NCBI RefSeq assembly: GCF_032463525.1
Contig: NZ_CP135971.1
Span: forward strand, 3,658,001 to 3,722,000
From: Pseudomonas sp. DTU_2021_1001937_2_SI_NGA_ILE_001
Lineage (GTDB): Bacteria > Pseudomonadota > Gammaproteobacteria > Pseudomonadales > Pseudomonadaceae
Direction of reading: 5' to 3'
Length of the DNA: 64,000 nt
Shown piece by piece: positions 8,619 through 17,086 of this stretch. The notes beneath the pieces are model-generated. The model worked only from the letters and a program-made list of their open reading frames with translations. It was not told where the DNA came from and ran no database searches. Numbering within the stretch: position 1 is the stretch's first letter; each line of letters opens with the position of its first letter. A program made the translations under genes and the position numbers.

Positions 8619-10067
8619 ATGCTGGAATTTTTCAATGACCTGTCTGGAAGGGTGCTGATCGTACTCATCGTCGGCCTGGGTGGATACTTCACCCTGCGTT
8701 CGCGCTTCGTGCAATTCCGTCACTTTGCGCACATGTTCGCGGTATTTCGCGACAGCCTGCGCAGCAGCTCCGGCCAGTTGAGTTCGTTCCAGGCATTGAT
8801 GCTGAGCCTGGCCGGCCGCGTCGGTGCCGGTAACATCGCTGGTGTCGGTATCGCCGTGACCATCGGCGGTCCGGGTGCGGTGTTCTGGATGTGGGTCACC
8901 GCCCTGGTCGGGATGTCCAGCAGCTTCATTGAATGTGCCCTCGCGCAGCTCTACAAGCGCAAGGACTCCGAAGGCCAGTATCGTGGTGGCCCGTCGTATT
9001 ACATCCAGCACGGCCTGGGCAATCGCGGCCTGGGCATGGTCATGGCGGTCCTGCTGCTGGTGACCTTCGGCTTCGCCTTCAACGGCCTGCAGTCCCATGC
9101 GGTGACCGACTCGCTGAACAGCGCCTTTGGCTTCGACAAGACCATCACCGGCATCTGCCTGGTCACCCTGCTGGGCCTGGCCTTCGTCGGCGGCATCAAG
9201 CGCATCGCGGCGATCTCCGACCTGCTGGTACCGGTCAAGACGCTGATCTACATCGGCGTGACCCTGTACGTGATCGCCATCCAGATCGACCATGTTCCCG
9301 GCATGCTGCTGACCATCGTCAAGAGCGCCTTCGGCCTCGACCCTGTATACGGCGGCCTGCTGGGCAGCGCCGTGGTCATGGGCGTGAAGCGCGGCGTGTT
9401 CGCCAACGAAGCCGGCCTGGGCAGTGCGCCGAACGTGGCCGCCGTCGCCGAAGTCGAGCACCCGGTCGCGCAAGGCGTGGTCCAGGCCTTCAGCGTATTC
9501 CTCGACACCTTCGTGATCTGCACCTGCACCGCGCTGCTGATCCTGCTGTCGGGCATCTACGACATCAACTACGACGGCAACGGTATCGTCCTGGCGCAGA
9601 ACTCGCTGGCCGCCGTGGTCGGTGACTGGGGTCGGATCTTCATCAGCGTGGCCCTGGCGCTGTTCGTGTTCACTTCGATCCTCTACAACTACTACCTGGG
9701 CGAAAACAGCCTGCGCTTCCTGGTGGGCGAGAAGATGAAGGCCATCGTCGGCTACCGCATCTTCGTGCTGGTGCTGATCCTGTGGGGTGCGATGGTCGAC
9801 CTGAATACCGTGTTCGCCTTCGCCGACATCACCATGACCTGCCTGGCCTTCGTCAACCTGATCGCCCTGGCGCTGCTGTTCAAGGTCGCCAAGCGCATCC
9901 TGCAAGACTACGATGCGCAGCGTAAGGCCGGCATCAAGACCCCAGTGTTCGACTCGGCCAAGTTCGCCGACCTGGACCTGGACCGCAACGCCTGGCCAGC
10001 TCGGCCTGCCCAGCAGGCTCAAGGCAAGGCTGGTGATGCAGCCGAAACCGTACCCAGCGCCCGTTAA
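8619..10067 (+). CDS. Alanine/glycine:cation symporter (AGCS family)
   Basis: A 482-residue inner-membrane protein with about ten hydrophobic helices. AGCS hallmarks are present: the GRVGAGNIAGVGIAVTIGGPGAVFW signature near the N-terminus (shown here only as landmarks GAGNIAGV and GGPGAVFW), GGPSYYIQ, and KRGVFANEAGLGSAPN. These transporters import alanine, glycine or similar amino acids with Na+ or H+. Position between aspA and an asparaginase gene suggests an asparagine/aspartate-related substrate, which is inference. The start at 8619 gives the usual N-terminus. The asparaginase gene follows after 32 bp and is likely co-transcribed. Confidence 0.92.
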   Translation: MLEFFNDLSGRVLIVLIVGLGGYFTLRSRFVQFRHFAHMFAVFRDSLRSSSGQLSSFQALMLSLAGRVGAGNIAGVGIAVTIGGPGAVFWMWVTALVGMSSSFIECALAQLYKRKDSEGQYRGGPSYYIQHGLGNRGLGMVMAVLLLVTFGFAFNGLQSHAVTDSLNSAFGFDKTITGICLVTLLGLAFVGGIKRIAAISDLLVPVKTLIYIGVTLYVIAIQIDHVPGMLLTIVKSAFGLDPVYGGLLGSAVVMGVKRGVFANEAGLGSAPNVAAVAEVEHPVAQGVVQAFSVFLDTFVICTCTALLILLSGIYDINYDGNGIVLAQNSLAAVVGDWGRIFISVALALFVFTSILYNYYLGENSLRFLVGEKMKAIVGYRIFVLVLILWGAMVDLNTVFAFADITMTCLAFVNLIALALLFKVAKRILQDYDAQRKAGIKTPVFDSAKFADLDLDRNAWPARPAQQAQGKAGDAAETVPSAR

Positions 10068-10099
10068 CCCGCAACCCGCCAGTGATAAGGATAAGAACC

Positions 10100-11101
10100 A
10101 TGACGCATGAACTTCACTCACCCGCTCAGCGCGTGATGGTTCTCTACACCGGCGGCACCATCGGCATGCAGGCCAGTGCCAACGGCCTGGTCCCGGCGTC
10201 AGGCTTCGAAGCGCGACTGGCCGAACAGCTGGCCGCGCAACCAGACCTGATGGTGCCGGAGTGGCGTTTCCGCGAAATGGCTCCGCTGATCGACAGCGCC
10301 AACATGAACCCCGGCTACTGGCTGCGCCTGCGCGAGGCCATCATCGAAGCGGTGGACCAGGGCTGCGACGCAGTGCTGGTTCTGCACGGCACCGACACCC
10401 TGGCCTACAGCGCAGCGGCCTTGAGTTTCCAGCTGCTGGGCCTGCCGGCACCGGTGGTATTCACCGGCTCGATGCTGCCGGCCGGCGTGCCTGACAGCGA
10501 TGCCTGGGAAAACGTCAACGGCGCCCTGCAGGCGCTGGGACAAGGCCTGCCAGCGGGTGTGCACCTGTTCTTCCATGGCGAGCAACTGGACCCGACCCGT
10601 TGCGCGAAGATCCGCAGCTTCGGTCGTCATCCGTTCGCCGCGCTGCAACGTCTGCGCGGCGGCGAGCCGGTGGGTCTGCTGCCTGCCCCCCTGGATTACC
10701 GCGAGCCACGCAGCGAAGCGAAAATCGGCGTACTGCCGCTGTTTCCCGGCCTGGGCACCGCGCAGATCGACAGCCTGGTCGACAGCGGCATCCAGGGCCT
10801 GGTGCTGGAATGCTTCGGCAGCGGCACCGGCCCCAGCGATGATCCGCAGTTCCTCGCCAGCCTGGAGCGGGCACATGGCAAAGGCGTGGTGGTCGTGGCC
10901 ATCACCCAGTGTCACCAGGGCGGTGTCGATCTGGACATCTACGAAGCCGGCAGCCGCCTGCGCGGTGCCGGTGTACTGTCCGGCGGTGGCATGACCCGTG
11001 AAACCGCGCTGGGCAAGTTGCAAGCCCTGCTGGGCTCCGGCCTGCCACTCGATGAGGTCCGCCACCTGGTGGAACTCGACCTGTGCGGCGAGCTGCGCTG
11101 A
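10100..11101 (+). CDS. ansA: L-asparaginase, cytoplasmic type
   Basis: A 333-residue asparaginase that hydrolyses L-asparagine to aspartate and ammonia. The two catalytic Thr motifs are visible: YTGGTIGM close to the N-terminus and LHGTDTLAYSAAALSF about 90 residues in. There is no signal peptide, consistent with the cytoplasmic type I group rather than the periplasmic AnsB group; the symbol is given on that basis. An AAGGATAAG ribosome-binding site precedes the ATG at 10100. The aspartate made can be used by the aspartase encoded upstream. Confidence 0.9.
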   Translation: MTHELHSPAQRVMVLYTGGTIGMQASANGLVPASGFEARLAEQLAAQPDLMVPEWRFREMAPLIDSANMNPGYWLRLREAIIEAVDQGCDAVLVLHGTDTLAYSAAALSFQLLGLPAPVVFTGSMLPAGVPDSDAWENVNGALQALGQGLPAGVHLFFHGEQLDPTRCAKIRSFGRHPFAALQRLRGGEPVGLLPAPLDYREPRSEAKIGVLPLFPGLGTAQIDSLVDSGIQGLVLECFGSGTGPSDDPQFLASLERAHGKGVVVVAITQCHQGGVDLDIYEAGSRLRGAGVLSGGGMTRETALGKLQALLGSGLPLDEVRHLVELDLCGELR

Positions 11102-11179
11102 GCAACACGCAACGCCCCTCCTGATCCCCTGCCCGCCGGTTCACCCGGCGGCGCAGGTGGCTCTCTGCTCCCGCATCGC

Positions 11180-12013
11180 TCAATGCAGCCGTGCGCCACG
11201 ACCTTCCAGCAATTCCACAATGCGTGGCCAACCGATACGCTGAGCCAGCTGCAGCGGCGTGCGTCCGTTGCTGTCGGTCGCCAGCGGATCGGCACCATGG
11301 CGCAGCAATGCAGCCGCGAACCCATGATTGCCGGCCAGCGCTTCACGATGCAGGTAGGAGCTTTCGGTGTCGTCGTATTGGTTGACCAGACTCGGATCCT
11401 GGGCCAGCCCGGCGTCGATATCGGCCTGCGTATTGACCGCCATCGGGTGCTCGCAGCGTTCCAGGTCGGCCAACGCCGCACGCTCGGCCACGCCCTCCAG
11501 ATGCCTGGCCAGCCGCAGGGGAGCCCCATCGGCTTCCGGCATCGCCAGCACAACGAACCCAGGCTCGCCGAACGCCAGACCCCAGGCCGCATCATGCTCG
11601 GCACGCGCCGGGTCATCCATGCCACTGCGCATCACATCGACGGTGAAGCCGCCATACACCTGGCCGGCGCACACGTACATCCAGTCGACGAGGTCCGTGA
11701 AGGGCACACTTACCGGGTCCCCGGCCTGCAGCGAGTGGACCCAGTGCGGCTCGTTGAGCAGCACGCCACGCAGGGTCTGCCCGTCGAACTCGATGTTCGA
11801 GACCCACATGTTCTCCACACTCGGCTCGTCCGGGCCCGCCAGCTCGACCGGAAACGCGACCTTCACCGCCGCCATGTCCAGCGCCGGTATGATCCGCCGG
11901 TACTCCCAGGACAGCTCGCGATAGAAAAACTTGAAGGTCGACCGGGCGGCAGCGACCGCCCGTTGCAGTTCCGGATCTTCGCTTTCCACGCTGTAAACAG
12001 GCTGGTCCGTCAT
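11180..12013 (-). CDS. DUF2314 protein with C-terminal ankyrin repeats
   Basis: A 277-residue cytoplasmic protein with two parts. Residues about 20-130 resemble DUF2314 (FFYRELSWEYRRIIPALD, NMWVSNIEFDGQTLRGVLL, GDPVSVPFTDLVDWMYV). The last about 65 residues hold ankyrin repeats (YLHREALAGNHGFAAALLRHGAD, NGRTPLQLAQRIG). Function is unknown; ankyrin parts usually bind proteins, and DUF2314 proteins are often next to toxin-immunity genes in other genomes, but no toxin is adjacent here. The ATG at 12013 follows a good CAGGAG site; an ATG 18 nt upstream is a weaker choice. It lies 79 bp downstream of the bestrophin gene's 3' end in the same direction. Confidence 0.75.
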   Translation of the reverse strand: MTDQPVYSVESEDPELQRAVAAARSTFKFFYRELSWEYRRIIPALDMAAVKVAFPVELAGPDEPSVENMWVSNIEFDGQTLRGVLLNEPHWVHSLQAGDPVSVPFTDLVDWMYVCAGQVYGGFTVDVMRSGMDDPARAEHDAAWGLAFGEPGFVVLAMPEADGAPLRLARHLEGVAERAALADLERCEHPMAVNTQADIDAGLAQDPSLVNQYDDTESSYLHREALAGNHGFAAALLRHGADPLATDSNGRTPLQLAQRIGWPRIVELLEGRGARLH

Positions 12014-12092
12014 GGCTGGCTCCTGATTCATCCAATGCGCATCTGATCGGCCCGCCTGCCAGGGGTTCAACGCCGACACCAGGCCTGCACGG

Positions 12093-12974
12093 TCAGCGGA
12101 TGCGACGCTCGATTTCGGTGAAGCGCAGCATCGAATCCAGGTTGCGTTCAATGTTCTCGCACAGGGCCTTCATCTGGATTTCATGCTCGCTGGTGCGGAA
12201 CGGGCTCTGCAGGTCGGTGCCGATCTTCTCGATGGCCAGCAGCATGAAGCCCACGACCGTGGACGCCAGCGGGGTGAACCAGCCAAGGGTTTCCACCAGG
12301 CCGATAGGCACGATCAGGCAGAACAGCGTGATGAACAGCCGCGGGAAGGCTACATAGGGATAGGGCAACGGCGTGTTGGCGATACGCTCCATGCCGCCCT
12401 GGCAGTTGGAGATATCCACCAGGGTCGACTCGATCCGCGCCAGGCGGATGCTGTCCAGGCGGCCGGCCTCGTATTCCTGGGCCACCAGCAACGCCGAGAT
12501 GCTCAGCAGGTCGTTGGGAAAATTGTTGGTCTGGTGGCGACGCTCGAATTCATCGGCCGAGATCAGTTCCTGCACCTCGGCGCCGCAGGTGTCACCCTTG
12601 AGGTGTGCCGACAGGCATTTGACGTAGGCCACATGGCGACGCAGCAGGGTCGCCTTGACCGGATTGCTGTCGCCGTCGATGAGGGTCAGCACCTGGCGGG
12701 CGAAACTGCGCGAGTTGTTGACCAGCGCGCCCCACAAGGTGCGCGCCTCCCACCAGCGGTTGTAGGCACTGGAATTGCGGAAGCTGGTGAGCACCACCAG
12801 CGCCGAGCCCAGCAGGGTCAGCGGCATGGCCGGGAAGGAATATTTGTAGTCGAGGAACAGCATGAAATCGACGGTGACGATGACGTCCCAGATCAACAGC
12901 CAGAACAGCGACCAGCCAACGTAACCAAAGGTCTTGCTCAGGAACCTGAGCTTGGAAAGGATCGTTTTCTGCAC
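12093..12974 (-). CDS. Bestrophin-like anion channel (YneE family)
   Basis: A 293-residue membrane protein of the bacterial bestrophin family, expected to form a pentameric chloride or other anion channel. Landmarks are the two helices around WSLFWLLIWDVIVTVDFM, LLGSALVVLTSFRNSSAYNRWWEARTLWG (the family motif with R-N-x-x-x-Y-x-R-W-W-E-A), and SFARQVL. The later helices include LFITLFCLIVPIGLVE. I chose the GTG at 12974, with GAGGTGG 5 nt upstream; the frame runs further but without similarity. Confidence 0.9.
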   Translation of the reverse strand: MQKTILSKLRFLSKTFGYVGWSLFWLLIWDVIVTVDFMLFLDYKYSFPAMPLTLLGSALVVLTSFRNSSAYNRWWEARTLWGALVNNSRSFARQVLTLIDGDSNPVKATLLRRHVAYVKCLSAHLKGDTCGAEVQELISADEFERRHQTNNFPNDLLSISALLVAQEYEAGRLDSIRLARIESTLVDISNCQGGMERIANTPLPYPYVAFPRLFITLFCLIVPIGLVETLGWFTPLASTVVGFMLLAIEKIGTDLQSPFRTSEHEIQMKALCENIERNLDSMLRFTEIERRIR

Positions 12975-13019
12975 AGGGCCACCTCGTCTGTTAAGGAGCG
13001 AAGTGGCCGTGCCAACCAC

Positions 13020-13056
13020 TTCGCGACAGCAAGGGGTTTGATCCCCGTGTCGCGAA
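13020..13056. repeat. Inverted repeat between bestrophin and YeeE genes
   Basis: TTCGCGACA (13020-13028) and TGTCGCGAA (13048-13056) form a perfect 9-bp stem, with an inner GGGG/CCCC pair. It lies just after the YeeE-family stop on the minus strand. There is no T-run, so it may be a 3'-end stabilising hairpin or weak terminator. Confidence 0.5.
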
Positions 13057-13077
13057 TGGTTCAACGGCTGTTACGTT

Positions 13078-14289
13078 TCAGCAGCCGCTCAGCACCGTCT
13101 GGCGGCGCTCGCCGGGAAAGAATACCGGGCGCAGTGCCACGCCGATGCAATTGCCCAGATAGGCCGCGACCAGCCACAGCCAGCCATGCAGGCTGCCCGA
13201 GGCGATGCCGCTGAAGTACGCGCCGATGTTGCAGCCATAGGCCAGCCGCGAGCCGTAGCCCAGCAACAGGCCGCCGATCACCGCCGCCACCAGCGAGCGG
13301 GTGGGGATATCCAGGTTCGGCGCAAAACGTCCGGCCAACCCGGCGGCCAGCAGGGCACCGAGCATGATGCCGATGTCCATGACGCTGGTGATGTCCTGCC
13401 ATACCGGCGCGGCGAGGGCCTTGGCGTTACCGGCGCTCTGCCAGAACGGCCAGCTGGCGACATCCACCCCCATGCCAGTGGCCAGTTTCGCCCCCCACAG
13501 GGCAAACGCCGAGGTGATGCCCCACGGGCGACCGGCCAAGGCCAGGGTCAGGTAGTTCAGCAGCGCCAGGGCCACGGCCCCCCAGACCAGGATCCACGGC
13601 CCCCGCAGCACACGCCGCCAGCCGCGATGCTCACTGCTGACCGGCGCTTCGAGCTGGCCGTGGCGGCGCTTTTCCAGGCGCACGCTGACCCAGGCGATCA
13701 GGCCGAAGATCGCCAGGTTGAGCACCAGCGCCGGCAGCCAGCCGAGGCTCTTGACCATGGAGGTGGCCGGCAGCGAAGGCAGGGCGAACCACCAGTGCAC
13801 GTGGTGCGTGGCGATCAGCGAGCCAAGGATGAAGAACGCCAGGGTCACCAGCATACGGGCATTGCCGCCGCCGGCGGTGAACAGCGTGCCAGAGGCACAG
13901 CCTCCACCCAGCTGCATGCCGATGCCGAAAATGAACGCGCCGACGATCACCGACACGCCGGCTGGTGCCACCAGCCCGTTGACCGGCTGGCCGAACAGTG
14001 TGCCGGAAGCCAGGGTCGGGAAGAACAGCAGCACGGCGATGGCCAGCATCACCATCTGCGCCCGCAGCCCGGCGCCGCGGCGTTCGAGAATGAACACTCG
14101 CCAAGCCGAGGTGAAGCCGAAAGCCGCGTGATACAGGGTCACACCCAGGGCCGCGCCGACCAGCAACAGCATGACCTGGCGCATGCCGACACTGAGCAAC
14201 AGGAACTGGGTACCCATCAACAACAGAAACAAGGCAGCCAGGGGTGCGCCAAGGCGCCGCCCGGAACTGGCTGCAAGAGGATTACTCAT
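13078..14289 (-). CDS. YeeE/YedE family sulfur-compound transporter
   Basis: A 403-residue inner-membrane protein with about ten helices and two copies of the sul-transport (DUF395) repeat. The conserved cysteines expected to relay thiosulfate-like substrates are present: GGGCASGTLF in the first half and YGCNIGAYFSGI in the second. Family members such as TsuA import thiosulfate, but YedE-type proteins are also linked to selenium metabolism; no selenium gene is next to it here. It is followed by a hairpin and the bestrophin gene. Confidence 0.88.
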   Translation of the reverse strand: MSNPLAASSGRRLGAPLAALFLLLMGTQFLLLSVGMRQVMLLLVGAALGVTLYHAAFGFTSAWRVFILERRGAGLRAQMVMLAIAVLLFFPTLASGTLFGQPVNGLVAPAGVSVIVGAFIFGIGMQLGGGCASGTLFTAGGGNARMLVTLAFFILGSLIATHHVHWWFALPSLPATSMVKSLGWLPALVLNLAIFGLIAWVSVRLEKRRHGQLEAPVSSEHRGWRRVLRGPWILVWGAVALALLNYLTLALAGRPWGITSAFALWGAKLATGMGVDVASWPFWQSAGNAKALAAPVWQDITSVMDIGIMLGALLAAGLAGRFAPNLDIPTRSLVAAVIGGLLLGYGSRLAYGCNIGAYFSGIASGSLHGWLWLVAAYLGNCIGVALRPVFFPGERRQTVLSGC

Positions 14290-14343
14290 GATCGATTACC
14301 CAACCGGAGACAGAAGACCGCCGAGTATAAAGCGCCAGGCCGG

Positions 14344-15900
14344 TCAATCGCACTGCCAGGCCTGGCGCAGGCGCTGCAGGGCTGCAGTGATATCGGGCTC
14401 GGCCACCCCGGCGAATCCCAGCACCAACCCGGCGCGCTCATCCACCGGCAGCGGCGAGTCCGGCAGCCAATAGCTGCTCAACGGCGTGATTTCCACGCCC
14501 ACGGCCGCCGCCTGGCTCACCAGCGCCTGTTCGCGCGCATGGCTGTCGACCTTGAGCGCGACATGCAGGCCGGCCACCACGCGCGGCATCGGCGCACAGC
14601 CGGGCAGGTCCTGCGGCCAGCCGGCCAGCAATGCATCGCGGCGGCTCAGGGCGGCCCGGCGCATGCGGCGGATGTGCCGCTGGAAATGTCCCTGGGCCAT
14701 GAACTGGGCCATCACCACCTGCGATACGACCTCCGAATGACGCATGTCCAGTGCCCGACGTTGGCTGAACGGCTCGACCAGCGCCGGCGGCAACACCAGG
14801 TAACCCAGGCGCAAGGCCGGAAACGCCACCTTGCCGAAGGTGCCGATATACAAAACCCGCGCCTCGGCATCCAGGGCCGCCAATGGGGCCAGCGGCGCGC
14901 CGCTGTACCGGTACTCGCCGTCGTAGTCGTCCTCGATCACCCAGCCCCCCGTGCGCCGCGCCCAGTCGAGCAGTTCCAGGCGTCGGGCCAGGCTCATTAC
15001 CACGCCTGTGGGGTACTGATGCGAGGGCGTGACATAGGCCAGCCGACAGCCCGCCGCCTCCAGCCGCGTGCAGGCCATGCCCTCGTCGTCCAACGGCATG
15101 CCCTGCAGCCGTGCACCGGCAATCGCGAAGGCATGTGCTGCCGCCCGATAGCCGGGGTTTTCCACAGCCACGGCATCACCGGGGTCGAGGAGCAATTGTG
15201 CACAAAGGCTGATGGCCTGCTGCGCACCGTTGGTGATCACAATTTGCTCAGCGGTGCATGTAAGGCCCCGTGAGGTGCGCAGATACACCGCAATGAGCTC
15301 GCGCAGGCGACTGTCCCCGGCCGGATCGGCATAACCCAGCCGAGACAGATCGGGTTTTCGCCAAAAAGCCCCGTACAGCTTGCCCCATGTGGCGAAGGGA
15401 AACAGATCGAAGGCCGGAATTCCGACCCGGAATGCACGTGGCGCGCCCTCGAGTGGCCCCTGGAGGCCGTAGCGCCGAACCCGCGTCAAGGCTTCGCTGT
15501 GGATAACTTCGTCGTCCTGAAAAAGCGGTTTTTTGACGCAATTTGTGGATAAACCTGTCGATAACCCTGTTGGCAACCCTGTGGACACTTTTGTGGGTAA
15601 CTTCCCATGCGAAGCGTCTGCTGAGGTCTGCTCCGGTAATTGGGCCACATAGGTACCGGCCCCGACCCGGCCTTCGGTGAAGCCCTCCGCATACAACTGG
15701 TCGTAGGCACGCATCACCGTATTGCGCGAAATCCCCAGTGCCTCCGCCAGATCGCGGCTGGCCGGCAGACGCGTGCCCCCGACCAGGCGGCCATCGAGAA
15801 TCCGAGCGCGCAAGGCCTGGTACAGCTGGCGGCTCAGGCCCTGGCGGCGGTCGAGCTGGATACCGGCCGGGTCGAAAGGAAACAGGGGCACGCCGGTCAT
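14344..15900 (-). CDS. MocR-type regulator (GntR HTH fused to PLP aminotransferase domain)
   Basis: A 518-residue PdxR/MocR protein. Residues about 15-80 form a GntR winged HTH (GTRLPASRDLAEALGISRNTVMRAYDQL). The rest is a fold-type I aminotransferase-like domain with the PLP Lys in GTFGKVAFPALRLGY near residue 350 and VIEDDYDGEYRY upstream. The linker between them is long and carries a degenerate tandem repeat (TGLPTGLSTGLSTN). It is divergent from a PaiB-like/GNAT/GNAT operon, whose intergenic palindrome (15930-15948) is the likely binding site. PLP or an amino acid should be the effector; target genes are inferred from context. Confidence 0.92.
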   Translation of the reverse strand: MTGVPLFPFDPAGIQLDRRQGLSRQLYQALRARILDGRLVGGTRLPASRDLAEALGISRNTVMRAYDQLYAEGFTEGRVGAGTYVAQLPEQTSADASHGKLPTKVSTGLPTGLSTGLSTNCVKKPLFQDDEVIHSEALTRVRRYGLQGPLEGAPRAFRVGIPAFDLFPFATWGKLYGAFWRKPDLSRLGYADPAGDSRLRELIAVYLRTSRGLTCTAEQIVITNGAQQAISLCAQLLLDPGDAVAVENPGYRAAAHAFAIAGARLQGMPLDDEGMACTRLEAAGCRLAYVTPSHQYPTGVVMSLARRLELLDWARRTGGWVIEDDYDGEYRYSGAPLAPLAALDAEARVLYIGTFGKVAFPALRLGYLVLPPALVEPFSQRRALDMRHSEVVSQVVMAQFMAQGHFQRHIRRMRRAALSRRDALLAGWPQDLPGCAPMPRVVAGLHVALKVDSHAREQALVSQAAAVGVEITPLSSYWLPDSPLPVDERAGLVLGFAGVAEPDITAALQRLRQAWQCD

Positions 15901-15929
15901 TGAATTGGCTCCTTCGAATGACTCTTAAG

Positions 15930-15964
15930 TGGTTCTTACAAAGAACCAATAGCCTGCCTAGGAT
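15930..15964 (+). promoter_or_regulatory. Promoter and MocR operator of the PaiB-like operon
   Basis: A perfect palindrome TGGTTCTT-ACA-AAGAACCA (15930-15948) overlaps the -35 element TTACAA (15936-15941), which is 17 bp from TAGGAT (15959-15964). A related half-site TGGCTCCTT lies at 15906-15914, giving the direct-plus-inverted layout common for MocR regulators. Transcription would start near 15971, 20 bp before the PaiB-like start. Confidence 0.55.
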
Positions 15965-15990
15965 GCTCGCAGACGCCAAGGGGATCGTTC

Positions 15991-16629
15991 ATGTATACAC
16001 CCACCGCTTTTCGCGACACCGACCAGTACAGCCAGTGGCAACTGATCGAACGCTGCCGCCTGGCGCTGCTGGTCACCCAGGGCAGCCAGGGTCTGCAGGC
16101 CACCCACCTGCCGCTGCTGCTGCGCCGCAACGAAGGTCCCTGCGGCACGCTTTACGGGCATCTGGCCAAAGGCAACCCGCAATGGCGCGACCTGAACGCC
16201 GAGGCCGAGGTGCTGGTGGTGTTCGCTGGCGAAGACGCCTACGTCAGCCCGTCGTTCTATCCCTCCAAGGCCGAGCACGGCAAGGTCGTGCCGACCTGGA
16301 ACTACCTCGCCGTGCACGCTTACGGTCGGCCCCGACTGATCGATGACAGCAGCGGGCTGCGTGAGCTGCTGGGCGCCCTGACCGAACGGCACGAGGCCGG
16401 ACGTGCGCAGCCCTGGTCCATCGACGACGCTGCGGATGAATACATCGACAAGATGCTCGGCGCCATCGTCGGCTTCGCCCTGCCCATCGATCGCCTGCAG
16501 GGCAAGCGCAAGCTCAGCCAGAACCGCGACGCGGCGGATATCGCCGGCGTGCGCGCAGGCCTGGCCGCCAGCCACGACCCACAAGACCAACGACTCGCTC
16601 AACTGATGAGCCCCCAGGAGCCCTTATGA
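15991..16629 (+). CDS. PaiB-like FMN-binding protein
   Basis: A 212-residue protein of the PaiB/FMN-binding negative regulator family (split-barrel flavin fold). It starts with MYTPTAFRDTD, typical of the family. Further landmarks are THLPLLLRRNEGPCGTLYGHLAK, SPSFYPSKAEHGKVVPTWNY and IVGFALPIDRLQGKRKLSQNR. In Bacillus PaiB was named as a repressor partner of the acetyltransferase PaiA; here too, acetyltransferase genes follow. DNA binding is not evident from sequence, so a flavin-dependent enzymatic role is just as likely. Its 3' end overlaps the next gene by 4 bp (ATGA). Confidence 0.88.
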   Translation: MYTPTAFRDTDQYSQWQLIERCRLALLVTQGSQGLQATHLPLLLRRNEGPCGTLYGHLAKGNPQWRDLNAEAEVLVVFAGEDAYVSPSFYPSKAEHGKVVPTWNYLAVHAYGRPRLIDDSSGLRELLGALTERHEAGRAQPWSIDDAADEYIDKMLGAIVGFALPIDRLQGKRKLSQNRDAADIAGVRAGLAASHDPQDQRLAQLMSPQEPL

Positions 16630-17072
16630 ACACTGTCCAGATCCGCCCTGTCAGCGCCGCCGACTACGCCCAGTGGCTGGCCTTGTGGCAGGCCTACCTG
16701 CATTTCTACGAAACCCGGCTGGCCGACGAGGTAACGGCCAGCACCTGGCAACGGATGCTCGATGAACACGAACCGACCCACGCCGCTCTGGCCTGGGTCG
16801 ATGGCCAGGCGGTGGGCATGGTCAACTTCATCTTCCATCGTTCCAACTGGAGCATCGAGGATTCCTGCTACCTGCAGGACCTGTTCGTCGCCCCTGGCCA
16901 GCGTGGCAACGGTGTAGGTCGTCAACTGATCGAGTACGTGTATGCCGGCGCCGCCGAGCACGGCAGCCACAAGGTCCACTGGCTGACCCACGAAACCAAC
17001 GCCACGGCGATCCGCCTCTACGAGCAGGTTGCCGAGCGCGGCGGTTTCATTCAATTTCGCAAGACGTTCTGA
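16626..17072 (+). CDS. GNAT-family N-acetyltransferase
   Basis: A 148-residue single GNAT domain. The acetyl-CoA pyrophosphate loop is visible in LFVAPGQRGNGVGRQLIEYV (Q/R-x-x-G-x-G/A), preceded by the beta strand CYLQDLFV. It is followed by WLTHETNATAIRLYEQVAERGGFIQF, the usual NxxAxxLYE helix. The substrate is unknown; small amines or amino acids are typical. It starts inside the PaiB-like gene (4-bp overlap) and is followed after 14 bp by another GNAT gene, so all three form one operon, probably under the divergent MocR regulator. Confidence 0.9.
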   Translation: MNTVQIRPVSAADYAQWLALWQAYLHFYETRLADEVTASTWQRMLDEHEPTHAALAWVDGQAVGMVNFIFHRSNWSIEDSCYLQDLFVAPGQRGNGVGRQLIEYVYAGAAEHGSHKVHWLTHETNATAIRLYEQVAERGGFIQFRKTF

Positions 17073-17086
17073 ACAGGAAAGCCCCC

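Noticed and set aside
13186..15273. Long plus-strand open frame of 695 codons opposite the YeeE and MocR genes
   Set aside because: It lies over two well-supported minus-strand genes, has the Arg/Gln/His-rich composition of antisense shadows in high-GC DNA, and matches no family.
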